From assembly GCA_011620245.1 (NCBI GenBank), contig WOZN01000031.1, forward strand, positions 6,290 to 14,830: a stretch of DNA of 8,541 nt, in the 5' to 3' direction. A program made the position numbers and the translations under genes. The notes beneath the pieces are model-generated. The model worked only from the letters and a program-made list of their open reading frames with translations. It did no database searches and was not told where the DNA came from. Of this stretch, positions 1 through 6,435 are shown piece by piece (within the stretch, counting starts at the first letter, position 1; each line of letters opens with the position of its first letter). Source of the DNA: Acidovorax sp. (GTDB lineage Bacteria > Pseudomonadota > Gammaproteobacteria > Burkholderiales > Burkholderiaceae_C).

Positions 1-50
1 AATTGCCAATGTCCCGTTTATGGCCAGCAGCCGCGTTGGCCCGAAGGGCC

Positions 51-82
51 GCCTACTGGCCTACTGGCCTACTGGCCTATTG
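51..82. repeat. 8-bp tandem repeat, four units
   Basis: The unit GCCTACTG occurs three times in perfect tandem (51-58, 59-66, 67-74), followed by a fourth unit with one change, GCCTATTG (75-82). It lies outside any gene. Short tandem arrays like this can change copy number by slipped-strand replication. No nearby gene on this side would be obviously affected. Confidence 0.9.
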
Positions 83-107
83 CTCCGGCCCTTTGTTGTA
101 TCAACTA

Positions 108-174
108 CCGTTCGGGCTGAGCCCTTCGGCAGGCTCAGGACAGGCTCAGGACAGGCCAGGCGCAGGGCGAGCGG
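108..174. repeat. Compound palindromic (REP-like) repeat
   Basis: The outer arms CCGTTCG (108-114) and CGAGCGG (168-174) are complementary except for one base. Inside them CTGAGCC (117-123) pairs perfectly with GGCTCAG (132-138). An 11-bp unit AGGCTCAGGAC is duplicated head to tail (131-141, 142-152), so the second copy (143-149) can form the same stem. The general form, a CCGTTCGGGCTGAG arm and an AGGCTCAGG arm, resembles a dispersed intergenic palindrome I recall from Burkholderiales genomes. That family link is from memory. It sits 34 bp past the nagZ stop and could stabilise or end the operon's 3' end. Confidence 0.65.
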
Positions 175-207
175 TTCAGACTTCACCGGGCCGGAGGACG
201 CGCCCCG

Positions 208-1290
208 TCAAGGCAGCAAGTCCAGCGCCTGCAGATAGGCGGGCTGGTACATCAGCTCGTCCCAGGCCTGCGGCAGGGTTTCGGGCAGCAGGGCCAGGCG
301 GCGCGATTCGCTGTCCACGCTGGGCTGCCAGCGGCCCTGGGCCTGCGCCTGGTCCAGGCCGGCGATGAGCTCATCCACGGCCCGGCCATCGCCCACGCTC
401 TGGTTGCACAGCAGCACCAGGTCGCAACCCGCGCCCAGCGCGGCAATGGCCGCATCGGTGTGGCTGACCACCTGGCCGTCCAGCCGGCGCGCGCCCTCCA
501 TGCTGAGGTCGTCGCTGATGATGGCGCCGTCAAAACGCATCTGGCGGCGCAGAATTTCTTGCAGCCAGCGCTGCGAAAAGCCTGCGGGGCGGCTATCGAC
601 CTTGGGGTAGATCACATGCGCGGGCATCACGCTGGTGAGCGTGCTGCCGAGCCAGGGGTACGGGGCGGCATCGTCGGCCAGGATGGCCTTGAGGCTGCGC
701 TTGTCCACGGGCATATCGGTGTGCGAGTCGGCCTTGACAAAGCCATGCCCCGGAAAATGCTTGCCGCAGTTGGCCATGCCCGCCTGCAGCAGGCCGTGCA
801 TGAGGCTTTTGGCCAGCAGCGCGACCACGCGCGGGTCGCGGTGGAAGGCGCGGTCGCCAATCACGCCGCTCTCGCCATGGTCCAGATCCAGCACGGGCGT
901 GAAGCTGAAATCCACGCCACAGGCGCGCAGCTCGGTGCCCAGCACATAGCCTGCTGCCGTGGCCGCATTGGTGGCGCGCAGCGCTCCGCTGCCGGGGCCG
1001 CCCTTGCCGTCATCCATCCACATCTCACCGAACGCGCGCATGGGCGGCAGGTGCGTGAAGCCATCGGTGCGAAAGCGCTGCACGCGGCCGCCTTCATGGT
1101 CCACGCAGATCAGCAGGTCGTCGCGCACGGCCTTGATGCTGCTGGTGAGCTGCAGCAGCTGGGCACGGTTTTCCCAGTTGCGGGCGAACAGGATGACGCC
1201 ACCCGTCAGCGGGTGGGCCAGGCGGCGGCGGTCGGCGGCGCTGAGCGCCGTGCCTGCCACGTCGAGGATGAGGGGTGCGTGTCCGGTCAT
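208..1290 (-). CDS. nagZ: Beta-N-acetylhexosaminidase NagZ (glycoside hydrolase family 3)
   Basis: NagZ is a cytoplasmic peptidoglycan-recycling enzyme. It removes GlcNAc from GlcNAc-1,6-anhydroMurNAc(-peptide), giving the anhydroMurNAc-peptides that in many Gram-negatives signal AmpC beta-lactamase induction. The 360-residue product is a single TIM-barrel domain, near the usual 330-360. Visible motifs are FARNW (35-39), CVDHEGGRVQRF (62-73), KHFPGHG (177-183) and DSHTDMP with the catalytic Asp188/His190 pair. The nucleophile motif SDDLSMEG (259-266) has Asp260 as the likely nucleophile. No signal peptide is present. I chose ATG 1290 because homology begins there (APLILDVAG). The in-frame ATG at 1335 would translate the adjacent palindromic repeat and adds nothing conserved. 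No good Shine-Dalgarno precedes either start. It is the last gene of the operon, 56 bp after acpS. Confidence 0.96.
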   Translation of the reverse strand: MTGHAPLILDVAGTALSAADRRRLAHPLTGGVILFARNWENRAQLLQLTSSIKAVRDDLLICVDHEGGRVQRFRTDGFTHLPPMRAFGEMWMDDGKGGPGSGALRATNAATAAGYVLGTELRACGVDFSFTPVLDLDHGESGVIGDRAFHRDPRVVALLAKSLMHGLLQAGMANCGKHFPGHGFVKADSHTDMPVDKRSLKAILADDAAPYPWLGSTLTSVMPAHVIYPKVDSRPAGFSQRWLQEILRRQMRFDGAIISDDLSMEGARRLDGQVVSHTDAAIAALGAGCDLVLLCNQSVGDGRAVDELIAGLDQAQAQGRWQPSVDSESRRLALLPETLPQAWDELMYQPAYLQALDLLP

Positions 1291-1308
1291 ATGGTTTTGC
1301 TCATGTTC

Positions 1309-1352
1309 TGATAGCTGCCAGCGCTTGTCCAGCATGCGCTAGAGCCCTATTT
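1309..1352 (+). repeat. Palindromic intergenic repeat, copy B
   Basis: The core is an imperfect hairpin, AGCGCTTG (1320-1327), loop TCCAG, CATGCGCT (1333-1340), with one mismatched pair. Read on the plus strand, 1309-1347 matches the repeat upstream of acpS (minus strand, 1804 to 1766) at 33 of 39 positions, beginning TGATAGCTGC in both. The two copies therefore face opposite ways. This copy fills most of the acpS-nagZ gap, and its edge overlaps the acpS TAG stop (1347-1349). It is likely a dispersed REP-like element of the host family; that last point is from memory. Confidence 0.8.
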
Positions 1353-1748
1353 AGCTTGAATTTTTTCGACCACGCAGAAGCTGGCCGCGTAGCCGGTTTC
1401 GTCGGTCACGCTCAGGTGCGCCTGCAGGCCCTTGGCGTCGAACCATTCCTTGAGCGCGCCATGCAGCACAATCACGGGCTGGCCGCTGGGCAGCTTGGTC
1501 ACCTCGCAGTGGCGCCAGGTCATGGGCATGTGCATACCCAGGCCAATCGCCTTGCTGAAGGCTTCCTTGGCCGAGAAGCGCGTGGCCAGGTAGCGCAGGC
1601 CCCGGTCGGGCCAGCAACTGCTGCGCTCGCGCCAGGTGGCCAGTTCACCATCGGCCAGCACCTTTTGGGCAAAGCGATCGCCATGGCGGGCCAGGCTGGC
1701 CGCGATGCGGTGCACATCGCAAATATCGGTGCCGATGCCGTAGATCAT
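1347..1748 (-). CDS. acpS: Holo-[acyl-carrier-protein] synthase AcpS
   Basis: AcpS transfers the 4'-phosphopantetheine arm of coenzyme A to a serine of apo-ACP, making the acyl carrier active for fatty acid synthesis. It is a cytoplasmic, usually trimeric, Mg-dependent enzyme. The 133-residue product is near the family's 120-130. It opens with the signature [14 protein letters not shown], including Mg ligand Asp8, and carries [13 protein letters not shown] (58-70) with ligand Glu62. It ends in the family-typical [18 protein letters not shown] (111-128). ATG 1748 is chosen because the signature starts right there. The in-frame TTG at 1805 would read through a palindromic repeat. No close Shine-Dalgarno is seen; a GGAGG lies about 19 nt upstream, too far for normal use. 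It follows pdxJ by 58 bp, the same neighbour as in E. coli. Confidence 0.96.
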   Translation of the reverse strand: MIYGIGTDICDVHRIAASLARHGDRFAQKVLADGELATWRERSSCWPDRGLRYLATRFSAKEAFSKAIGLGMHMPMTWRHCEVTKLPSGQPVIVLHGALKEWFDAKGLQAHLSVTDETGYAASFCVVEKIQAK

Positions 1749-1760
1749 GGAATATGAATC

Positions 1761-1804
1761 AAAATGGCCTCCAGCGCTTACTGGATAAGCGCTTGCAGCT
1801 ATCA
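1761..1804 (-). repeat. Palindromic intergenic repeat, copy A
   Basis: A perfect 8-bp inverted repeat, AGCGCTTA (1773-1780) and TAAGCGCT (1786-1793) with a 5-nt loop, occupies most of the 58-bp pdxJ-acpS gap. Read on the minus strand from 1804 it starts TGATAGCTGC and matches copy B at 33 of 39 positions. In the operon transcript it would form a stable hairpin just ahead of acpS, with no T-run after it. It is therefore more likely an mRNA structure or REP-like element than a terminator. Confidence 0.82.
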
Positions 1805-1806
1805 AA

Positions 1807-2604
1807 TCAGGAGTTTTCGGTGGGCGCTAAGCCCGCCGTGATGCAGCCCAGATAGGCCTGCACCGTGGCGGCATAGCCCAGCTCCAGCGCGTCGGCGATC
1901 AGCGCATGGCCGATCGACACCTCCAGCACACCAGGCACGCCGCGCACGAAGGCGGCGAGGTTGTCCCGGTTCAGGTCATGGCCCGCGTTCACGCCCAGGC
2001 CTGCATCCAGCGCGGCCTGGGCTGCTGCCCGGTAGCGCTCCAGTTGCAGGCCCTGCTCTGGCGTGCCCCAGGCAGCGGCATAGGGCTCGGTGTACAGCTC
2101 CACGCGGTCGGCACCCACGGCCCGGGCGGCGGCCATCTGTTCGGGCACCGGGTCCATGAACAGGCTCACGCGCACGCCCATTGCCTTGCATTCGGCCACC
2201 AGGGGCGCCAGCCGCTGGGCATCCTGCGGAAAGCTCCAGCCATGGTCGCTGGTGAACTGGTCTTCGCTGTCGGGCACAAAGGTGGCCTGGTGCGGGCGCA
2301 TGCCCTGGCCCGCAAGCTCGCGGATGACATCCATCAGGTTCTGCGAGGGGTTGCCTTCGATGTTGTATTCGCGGCCGGGCCAGGTCTTCATCAGCGCGGC
2401 CAGCTCGAACAGGTCCTGGCGGCGGATATGGCGCTCGTCGGGCCGGGGGTGCACGGTGATGCCCTGGGCGCCGGCCTGCAGACACAGCCGGGCCGCGCGC
2501 GTGACGCTGGGAATGCCCAGGTGGCGCGTGTTGCGCACCAGGGCGACCTTGTTGACGTTGACCGACAGGGCGGTGCGTTGCGGGATATGTTCAGACATGT
2601 TCAT
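1807..2604 (-). CDS. pdxJ: Pyridoxine 5'-phosphate synthase PdxJ
   Basis: PdxJ performs the last step of DXP-dependent vitamin B6 synthesis. It condenses 3-amino-2-oxopropyl phosphate with 1-deoxy-D-xylulose 5-phosphate to pyridoxine 5'-phosphate, in the cytoplasm, as a TIM-barrel octamer. The 265-residue product has [15 protein letters not shown] (13-27), [11 protein letters not shown] (51-61, catalytic His52), NIEGNPS (81-87, Glu83), FVPD (109-112), SLFMDP (147-152) and GVNAGHDLN (204-212, His209). These match the His-Glu-His active-site pattern of the family. It is about 20 residues longer than E. coli PdxJ, split between a short N-terminal lead and a C-terminal tail after the barrel. ATG 2604 overlaps the recO TGA in an ATGA arrangement, implying translational coupling. 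A second ATG at 2598 is possible. Upstream in-frame codons lie inside recO. Confidence 0.96.
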   Translation of the reverse strand: MNMSEHIPQRTALSVNVNKVALVRNTRHLGIPSVTRAARLCLQAGAQGITVHPRPDERHIRRQDLFELAALMKTWPGREYNIEGNPSQNLMDVIRELAGQGMRPHQATFVPDSEDQFTSDHGWSFPQDAQRLAPLVAECKAMGVRVSLFMDPVPEQMAAARAVGADRVELYTEPYAAAWGTPEQGLQLERYRAAAQAALDAGLGVNAGHDLNRDNLAAFVRGVPGVLEVSIGHALIADALELGYAATVQAYLGCITAGLAPTENS

Positions 2605-3365
2605 AAAGACTGCAGGTCGATCATGAGCTGGCGGGTGCGCAGCGTGGGGCTGCCGCAATGGTATTGCAGCAGGGCGCGCAGCTGCGGCTTGAGTTCGGCA
2701 GCCACCGGAGCGCAGGCACGCAAGGTGGCGGTGTAGCTGGCAACGTCATCCAGCGCGCGCTGCAGCGCCTGCCAATGGCTGCCGGGCAGGCCTGCGCGGT
2801 CGGCCGCGGACGCAGCGCGCAAGCCGCCTTCAGGCACCAGCGTGTAACGGGTGCCGGCCTGCAATGGCGCCAAGGTCATGGTCTGCGCATCCAGGCTGGG
2901 CAGCAGGCCAATCTCGCGCAGCAGCAGCAGCTCGAAGCTGCGCAGCACGGGCTCCAGGGCATCGCCATGCTCGCTGGCGAGCACGCGCACCACGCCCGCG
3001 TAGGCGTCGAACAACGCGGGATGCGGGTCGGCCCGGGCCAGCAGGCGCAGCAGCAGTTCGTTGAGGTACAGGCCCGACAGCAAGGCATCGCCCGTGGGCA
3101 TCACATGGCCACCCACCCATTCAGCACCTTTGAGTGCGTGAATGTCGGCATTGCCATCACCGGCGAGCGTGTAGGTCACCAGCAGGGGCTGCAGCGGCAG
3201 CAGCACGGGGCGGAAGTTGGAGCTGGGTTTTTTCGCACCCTTGGCCACCAGGGCCACGCGCCCCTGGCGGCGGCAAAACATTTCCAGGATCAGGCTGGAC
3301 TCGCTCCAGTCGTAGCTGTGCAGCACGAAGGCGGGTTCATCGGAAATGCGCTTGGCAGCAGCCAC
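2601..3365 (-). CDS. recO: DNA repair protein RecO
   Basis: RecO acts with RecR in the RecFOR pathway. It displaces SSB, loads RecA on gapped DNA and can anneal complementary strands. The 254-residue product starts with the N-terminal OB-fold (about 1-80; conserved [23 protein letters not shown] at 8-30 and [10 protein letters not shown] at 40-49). It continues as the helical RecO_C domain and ends in the characteristic [17 protein letters not shown] (232-248). The zinc-binding cysteine set known from some RecO proteins is not seen, as is usual in proteobacteria. The start is GTG, 15 nt after the era stop. The preceding bases (CCTCTTCGAACCCCC) contain no Shine-Dalgarno, so translation probably depends on ribosomes leaving era and may be weak. 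No in-frame ATG exists before the conserved N-terminus. Confidence 0.94.
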   Translation of the reverse strand: MAAAKRISDEPAFVLHSYDWSESSLILEMFCRRQGRVALVAKGAKKPSSNFRPVLLPLQPLLVTYTLAGDGNADIHALKGAEWVGGHVMPTGDALLSGLYLNELLLRLLARADPHPALFDAYAGVVRVLASEHGDALEPVLRSFELLLLREIGLLPSLDAQTMTLAPLQAGTRYTLVPEGGLRAASAADRAGLPGSHWQALQRALDDVASYTATLRACAPVAAELKPQLRALLQYHCGSPTLRTRQLMIDLQSL

Positions 3366-3380
3366 GGGGGTTCGAAGAGG

Positions 3381-4385
3381 TCACTCGTAGCCAAAGGAAC
3401 GGACGCGGGCTTCGTCATCGGCCCAGCCCGAGCGCACCTTGACCCACAGCTCCAGAAAGACTTTGGCGTCCATGAGCTTTTCCAGCTCCTGGCGCGCCTC
3501 GGTGCCTATGCGCTTGAGGCGCTCGCCCTTGTCACCAATCACCATCATCTTGTGGTTGTCGCGCTCGACCACGATGGTGGCGGCGATCTTCACCAGGCGC
3601 TTGTGCTGCTTGCTGGCCTCTTCCTCAAACTTGTCGATGACCACCGTGGAGGTGTAGGGCAGTTCGTCGCCCGTGAAGCGGAACAGCTTTTCGCGCACGG
3701 TCTCGGAGGCCATGAACTTTTCGCTGCGGTCGGTCAGCTCATCCTCGGCATACCACCAGGCCTGCTCGGGCAGGTATTTGGCGCAGATGCCAAACAGGCG
3801 CTCGATGTCGCCCTTGTTCTTGGCCGACATGGGCACGAACTCGGCAAACGGGTGGCGCTCCTGCATGCTCTTGAGCCAGGGCGCCAGTTCGGCACGGCGG
3901 TGCACCATGTCCAGCTTGTTGGCCACCAGCAGCGTGGGAATGCCGGGCTTGAACAGGCTCAAGACCTTGGCATCGGCCAGCGTGAAATTGCCGGCTTCGA
4001 CCACAAACAGGATCAGGTCCACATCGCCTATGGCCCCCATCACGGTCTTGTTCAGCGACTTGTTGAGCGCCGTGGTGTGGCGGGTCTGAAAACCCGGCGT
4101 ATCGACAAAGACGAACTGCGTCTGCCCGCGCGTGCGGATGCCCGTGATGCGGTGCCGCGTGGTCTGTGCCTTGCGCGAGGTGATGCTGATCTTCTGGCCC
4201 ACCAGGGCGTTGAGCAGCGTGGACTTGCCCACATTGGGCTTGCCCACGATGGCGATCACGCCGCAGCGCTGGCCCGGCACGGCCGCAGGGGCGCCTGCAG
4301 CGGCCAGCATGGCATCCAGGTCATTTTGTATCGGAGCGCTTTCAGGGCCTGCGTCACCAGCTACATCTTTGGTAGCATCACTCAT
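3381..4385 (-). CDS. era: GTPase Era, 16S rRNA maturation / 30S assembly
   Basis: Era is an essential GTPase that binds near the 3' end of 16S rRNA and couples its maturation to 30S assembly. The 334-residue product has all GTPase boxes: G1 GKPNVGKS (48-55), G2 Thr75/Thr76 in [10 protein letters not shown]3 DTPG (95-98), G4 NKLD (156-159) and G5 SAK (187-189). The C-terminal KH domain has [13 protein letters not shown] (282-294) and the terminal [23 protein letters not shown]. coli Era has about 300 residues. The surplus is an Ala/Asp-rich N-terminal extension of roughly 35 residues before CGVIAIVGK, partly encoded by repeat-like DNA. ATG 4385 overlaps the rnc TGA as ATGA, which favours this start over in-frame codons within rnc. 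Confidence 0.97.
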   Translation of the reverse strand: MSDATKDVAGDAGPESAPIQNDLDAMLAAAGAPAAVPGQRCGVIAIVGKPNVGKSTLLNALVGQKISITSRKAQTTRHRITGIRTRGQTQFVFVDTPGFQTRHTTALNKSLNKTVMGAIGDVDLILFVVEAGNFTLADAKVLSLFKPGIPTLLVANKLDMVHRRAELAPWLKSMQERHPFAEFVPMSAKNKGDIERLFGICAKYLPEQAWWYAEDELTDRSEKFMASETVREKLFRFTGDELPYTSTVVIDKFEEEASKQHKRLVKIAATIVVERDNHKMMVIGDKGERLKRIGTEARQELEKLMDAKVFLELWVKVRSGWADDEARVRSFGYE

Positions 4386-5065
4386 AAATTCTTTGCTTTC
4401 AGTGTGGCCAGCATGGCGGCGGCTGCGGCCTGTTCGCCGGCACGGCGCGAACCGCCGATGCCACGTTCGGCCAGACCCAGTTCGGTGATTTCGCACTCCA
4501 CGTCAAAGGTCTGGCGGTGCGCCGCTCCGACCGTGGCCACCACGCTGTATTGCGGCAGCTTCATTTTGCGGCCCTGCAGCCACTCCTGCAACGCGGTCTT
4601 GGGGTCCTTGGCGGCGGCCTGCATCTGGGGGTTGATTTCCACCTCCTGGAACAGGCGGTGCACCAGCGCTTCGGCACTGGCGTAGCCGGCATCCAGGTAC
4701 ACGGCGCCAATCAGGGCTTCGAGGGCATCGGCGAGGATGGACGGCCGCTGCTGACCGCCGGACCTGGACTCGCCCTCCCCCAGGCGCAGCACGTCGGACA
4801 CTTTTAGCCGCAATGCCAGCTGGTGCAGGGTGTCCTGCTTGACGAGGTTGGCGCGCACGCGCGACAGTTCGCCCTCGGGCAAATTGCTCAGCCGCTGGTA
4901 GAGCAGGCTGGCCACGGCCAGATTGAGCACCGAATCCCCCAGAAACTCCAGGCGCTCATTGTGGTCCGCCGAAAAGCTGCGGTGCGTGACGGCACGCTGC
5001 AGCAGCGCGGGGCTGGAGAAATTGTGCTGCAGACGGTTCTGCAGCGCTGACAGAGCCGGCTGCAC
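4382..5065 (-). CDS. rnc: Ribonuclease III
   Basis: RNase III cleaves double-stranded RNA. It separates the rRNA precursors and processes many mRNAs and sRNA duplexes. The 227-residue product matches E. coli (226). The catalytic domain (about 1-147) has the signature [14 protein letters not shown] (35-48), with Glu40 and Asp44. The second acidic pair is Asp113 and Glu116 in [17 protein letters not shown]. The double-stranded RNA-binding domain follows (about 153-224), from [12 protein letters not shown] to [13 protein letters not shown]. The start is GTG, directly after the DUF4845 TAG with no gap. No alternative start lies before the conserved region. In E. coli, RNase III represses its own operon by cutting a leader hairpin just before rnc. 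No room for such a leader exists here. Confidence 0.97.
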   Translation of the reverse strand: MQPALSALQNRLQHNFSSPALLQRAVTHRSFSADHNERLEFLGDSVLNLAVASLLYQRLSNLPEGELSRVRANLVKQDTLHQLALRLKVSDVLRLGEGESRSGGQQRPSILADALEALIGAVYLDAGYASAEALVHRLFQEVEINPQMQAAAKDPKTALQEWLQGRKMKLPQYSVVATVGAAHRQTFDVECEITELGLAERGIGGSRRAGEQAAAAAMLATLKAKNL

Positions 5066-5428
5066 CTAGTTGGTCTGCGCTTCGAAGCGATACACCAGGT
5101 AGGCGGGGCCTGCCAGTGGTATCTCGCGCGCATACTTGAATGACACCACCACCTTGTCGTCACGCTTGGTGATTTCGAGGTCCGAGCCTCTGACCGAGTT
5201 GATATCGTCAATGGTAGCGGCGCGGTCAAAGGCGGCACGGATGGCGGGCACGGTGGTCTCGAACTTGGCCTTCTCGATGGCCTTTTTGGCCGCGACATAT
5301 TCCAGAAAGATCGGAATGGACTGCCCGCCAATGGCAAAGGCCGCCACCGCAAACAAACCGAGAAAGATCACGCCAAAAAACGACAGGCCGCGCTGGCGCG
5401 ACCGGCTGGCTGTGCGATGCATGCTCAT
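5066..5428 (-). CDS. DUF4845 family single-pass membrane protein
   Basis: The product is a 120-residue protein of unknown function, matching my recollection of DUF4845, a family found between lepB and rnc in beta- and gammaproteobacteria. A basic, glutamine-containing N-terminus (MHRTASRSRQRG, 3-14) leads into one hydrophobic segment (about 15-35), predicting an N-in inner-membrane anchor with a small domain (about 45-120) outside the cytoplasm. The RQRG-LSFFG start looks like a type IV prepilin leader, but the glutamate normally five residues after the glycine is absent. ATG 5428 is set by the Shine-Dalgarno at 5436-5442; another ATG lies at 5422. The gene begins 32 bp after lepB and its TAG abuts the rnc GTG. 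Its conserved place suggests a role tied to LepB or secretion, but that is inference. Confidence 0.88.
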   Translation of the reverse strand: MSMHRTASRSRQRGLSFFGVIFLGLFAVAAFAIGGQSIPIFLEYVAAKKAIEKAKFETTVPAIRAAFDRAATIDDINSVRGSDLEITKRDDKVVVSFKYAREIPLAGPAYLVYRFEAQTN

Positions 5429-5435
5429 ATTTTTA

Positions 5436-5442
5436 CCCCTTC
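5436..5442 (-). promoter_or_regulatory. Ribosome binding site for the DUF4845 gene
   Basis: GAAGGGG on the minus strand ends 7 nt before ATG 5428. This is good spacing for that start and too far (13 nt) for the ATG at 5422. It also rules against the longer in-frame reading that starts at 5623 inside lepB. Confidence 0.7.
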
Positions 5443-5460
5443 GTTGCTGTGTGTCTGCTC

Positions 5461-6435
5461 TCAATGAAACGAACCAATCCGCTTGAGATTGCCAAAATTC
5501 ATCCAGACAAAGAACGCCTTGCCCACAATGTTGGCCTCGGGCACAAAACCCCAATAGCGTGAATCCAGCGAATTGTCGCGGTTGTCGCCCATCATGAAAT
5601 AATGCCCCTGTGGCACCTTGCAAACGACGCCTTCAATGCTGTATCTGCAGTTCTCGCGGTAGGCAAAATTACTGGCCCCCTGCACAAAAGCAGGCATGTC
5701 GGGATTGTTCAGCAGCCGGTGCGGCTGGTCATCCAGATGCTCCTCAAACTGCTTGAAATAGCGCATTGCGTCTTCATCAAAATAATCGGGCAAGGCAGTG
5801 GTTTTCACCGGCTTGCCATTCAAGGTGAGGCGCTTGTTCAGATAGGCCACCTCATCGCCGGGCACGCCCACCACGCGCTTGATGTAATCCAGGCTGGGCT
5901 GCGGCGGGTAGCGAAAGACCATCACATCGCCACGCGCCGGTGGCGTGCCCTCGGTCACTTTGGTGTGGATCACGGGCAAGCGAAGGCCATAGGTGAACTT
6001 GTTGACCAAGATGAGGTCGCCCACGAGCAGCGTCGGAATCATGGACCCCGAAGGAATCTTGAAGGGCTCGAACAGAAACGAGCGCAGCAGGAACACCGCG
6101 GCAATCACGGGAAACAGGCCCGCCGTCCAGTCCAGCCACCAGGGCTGCATCAGGATGCGGCTCTTGGCCTCCTGCACATCCACATCCACCTTCTGGATGC
6201 CCATGCGGTCGAGTTCGGCGCGGCGCTGCACGGCCGCATCCTCGATGGCCTGGGCCGCGCGGCGCCTGCGCGGCAGAAAAACCAGGCGCTCGGCCAGCCA
6301 GTAGGCCCCGGTCACCACGGTGGCCAGAAACAGCAGCAAGGCAAAATTGCCCTCGATGGCCCCCATGTACCAGGCACCGACGTAGCCTGCAAAGGCGGCG
6401 AGCACCAGAGAAGTCAGTATTTGCATGAACTGCAT
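5461..6435 (-). CDS. lepB: Signal peptidase I LepB
   Basis: LepB is the inner-membrane serine protease that cleaves signal peptides from exported proteins at the periplasmic face. The 324-residue product carries PSGSMIPTL (128-136) with nucleophile Ser131, and YIKRVVGVPGD (184-194) with general base Lys186. The C-terminal box GDNRDNSLDSRYWG runs 283-296. Hydrophobic segments lie at about 5-25, 30-50 and 104-122. E. coli LepB begins at the equivalent of residue 29-30 and has two membrane segments, so this protein has an extra one in front. The start is ATG 6435, sharing one base with the lepA stop (TGATG) and preceded by AGGTGG at 7-nt spacing. Alternatives are ATG 6426 and ATG 6366, the latter giving an E. 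coli-like two-segment form without a clear ribosome binding site. Confidence 0.97.
   Translation of the reverse strand: MQFMQILTSLVLAAFAGYVGAWYMGAIEGNFALLLFLATVVTGAYWLAERLVFLPRRRRAAQAIEDAAVQRRAELDRMGIQKVDVDVQEAKSRILMQPWWLDWTAGLFPVIAAVFLLRSFLFEPFKIPSGSMIPTLLVGDLILVNKFTYGLRLPVIHTKVTEGTPPARGDVMVFRYPPQPSLDYIKRVVGVPGDEVAYLNKRLTLNGKPVKTTALPDYFDEDAMRYFKQFEEHLDDQPHRLLNNPDMPAFVQGASNFAYRENCRYSIEGVVCKVPQGHYFMMGDNRDNSLDSRYWGFVPEANIVGKAFFVWMNFGNLKRIGSFH

Larger units (their letters stand above)
1..207. other. Gene-free region downstream of nagZ
   Basis: No credible coding sequence is visible on either strand between the left edge and the nagZ stop codon. The open frames here are short, Ala/Pro/Arg-rich readings of repetitive GC-rich DNA. 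The stretch holds a small hairpin (GGCCC at 38-42, loop GAA, GGGCC at 46-50), an 8-bp tandem repeat, a GTTG/CAAC hairpin (95-105) and a compound palindromic repeat (108-174). I see no hairpin followed by a T-run on the minus strand, so there is no classical terminator for the operon. The palindromes or Rho may end the transcript. Whatever gene lies to the left is outside the window. Confidence 0.75.

Noticed and set aside
3..368. Plus-strand open frame across the left gene-free region into nagZ
   Set aside because: It reads through the 8-bp tandem repeat and the palindrome, is Pro/Arg/Ala-rich and overlaps the nagZ 3' end. Nothing supports a protein.
1287..1304. Five-codon mini-frame (MSKTI) whose stop overlaps the nagZ ATG
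   Set aside because: The ATGA overlap would suit translational coupling, but there is no Shine-Dalgarno and such a short frame is expected by chance.
460..1311. Plus-strand open frame opposite nagZ, and a similar one at 1906-2736 opposite pdxJ
   Set aside because: These have the same antisense pattern with no conserved motifs. The minus-strand proteins carry intact active sites.
2658..4685. Very long plus-strand open frame (675 codons) opposite recO, era and part of rnc
   Set aside because: The opposite strand encodes three clearly recognisable, conserved proteins in full. The plus reading is low-complexity, Gly/His/Gln/Ala-rich, and spans several gene boundaries, as expected for the antisense of GC-rich codons.
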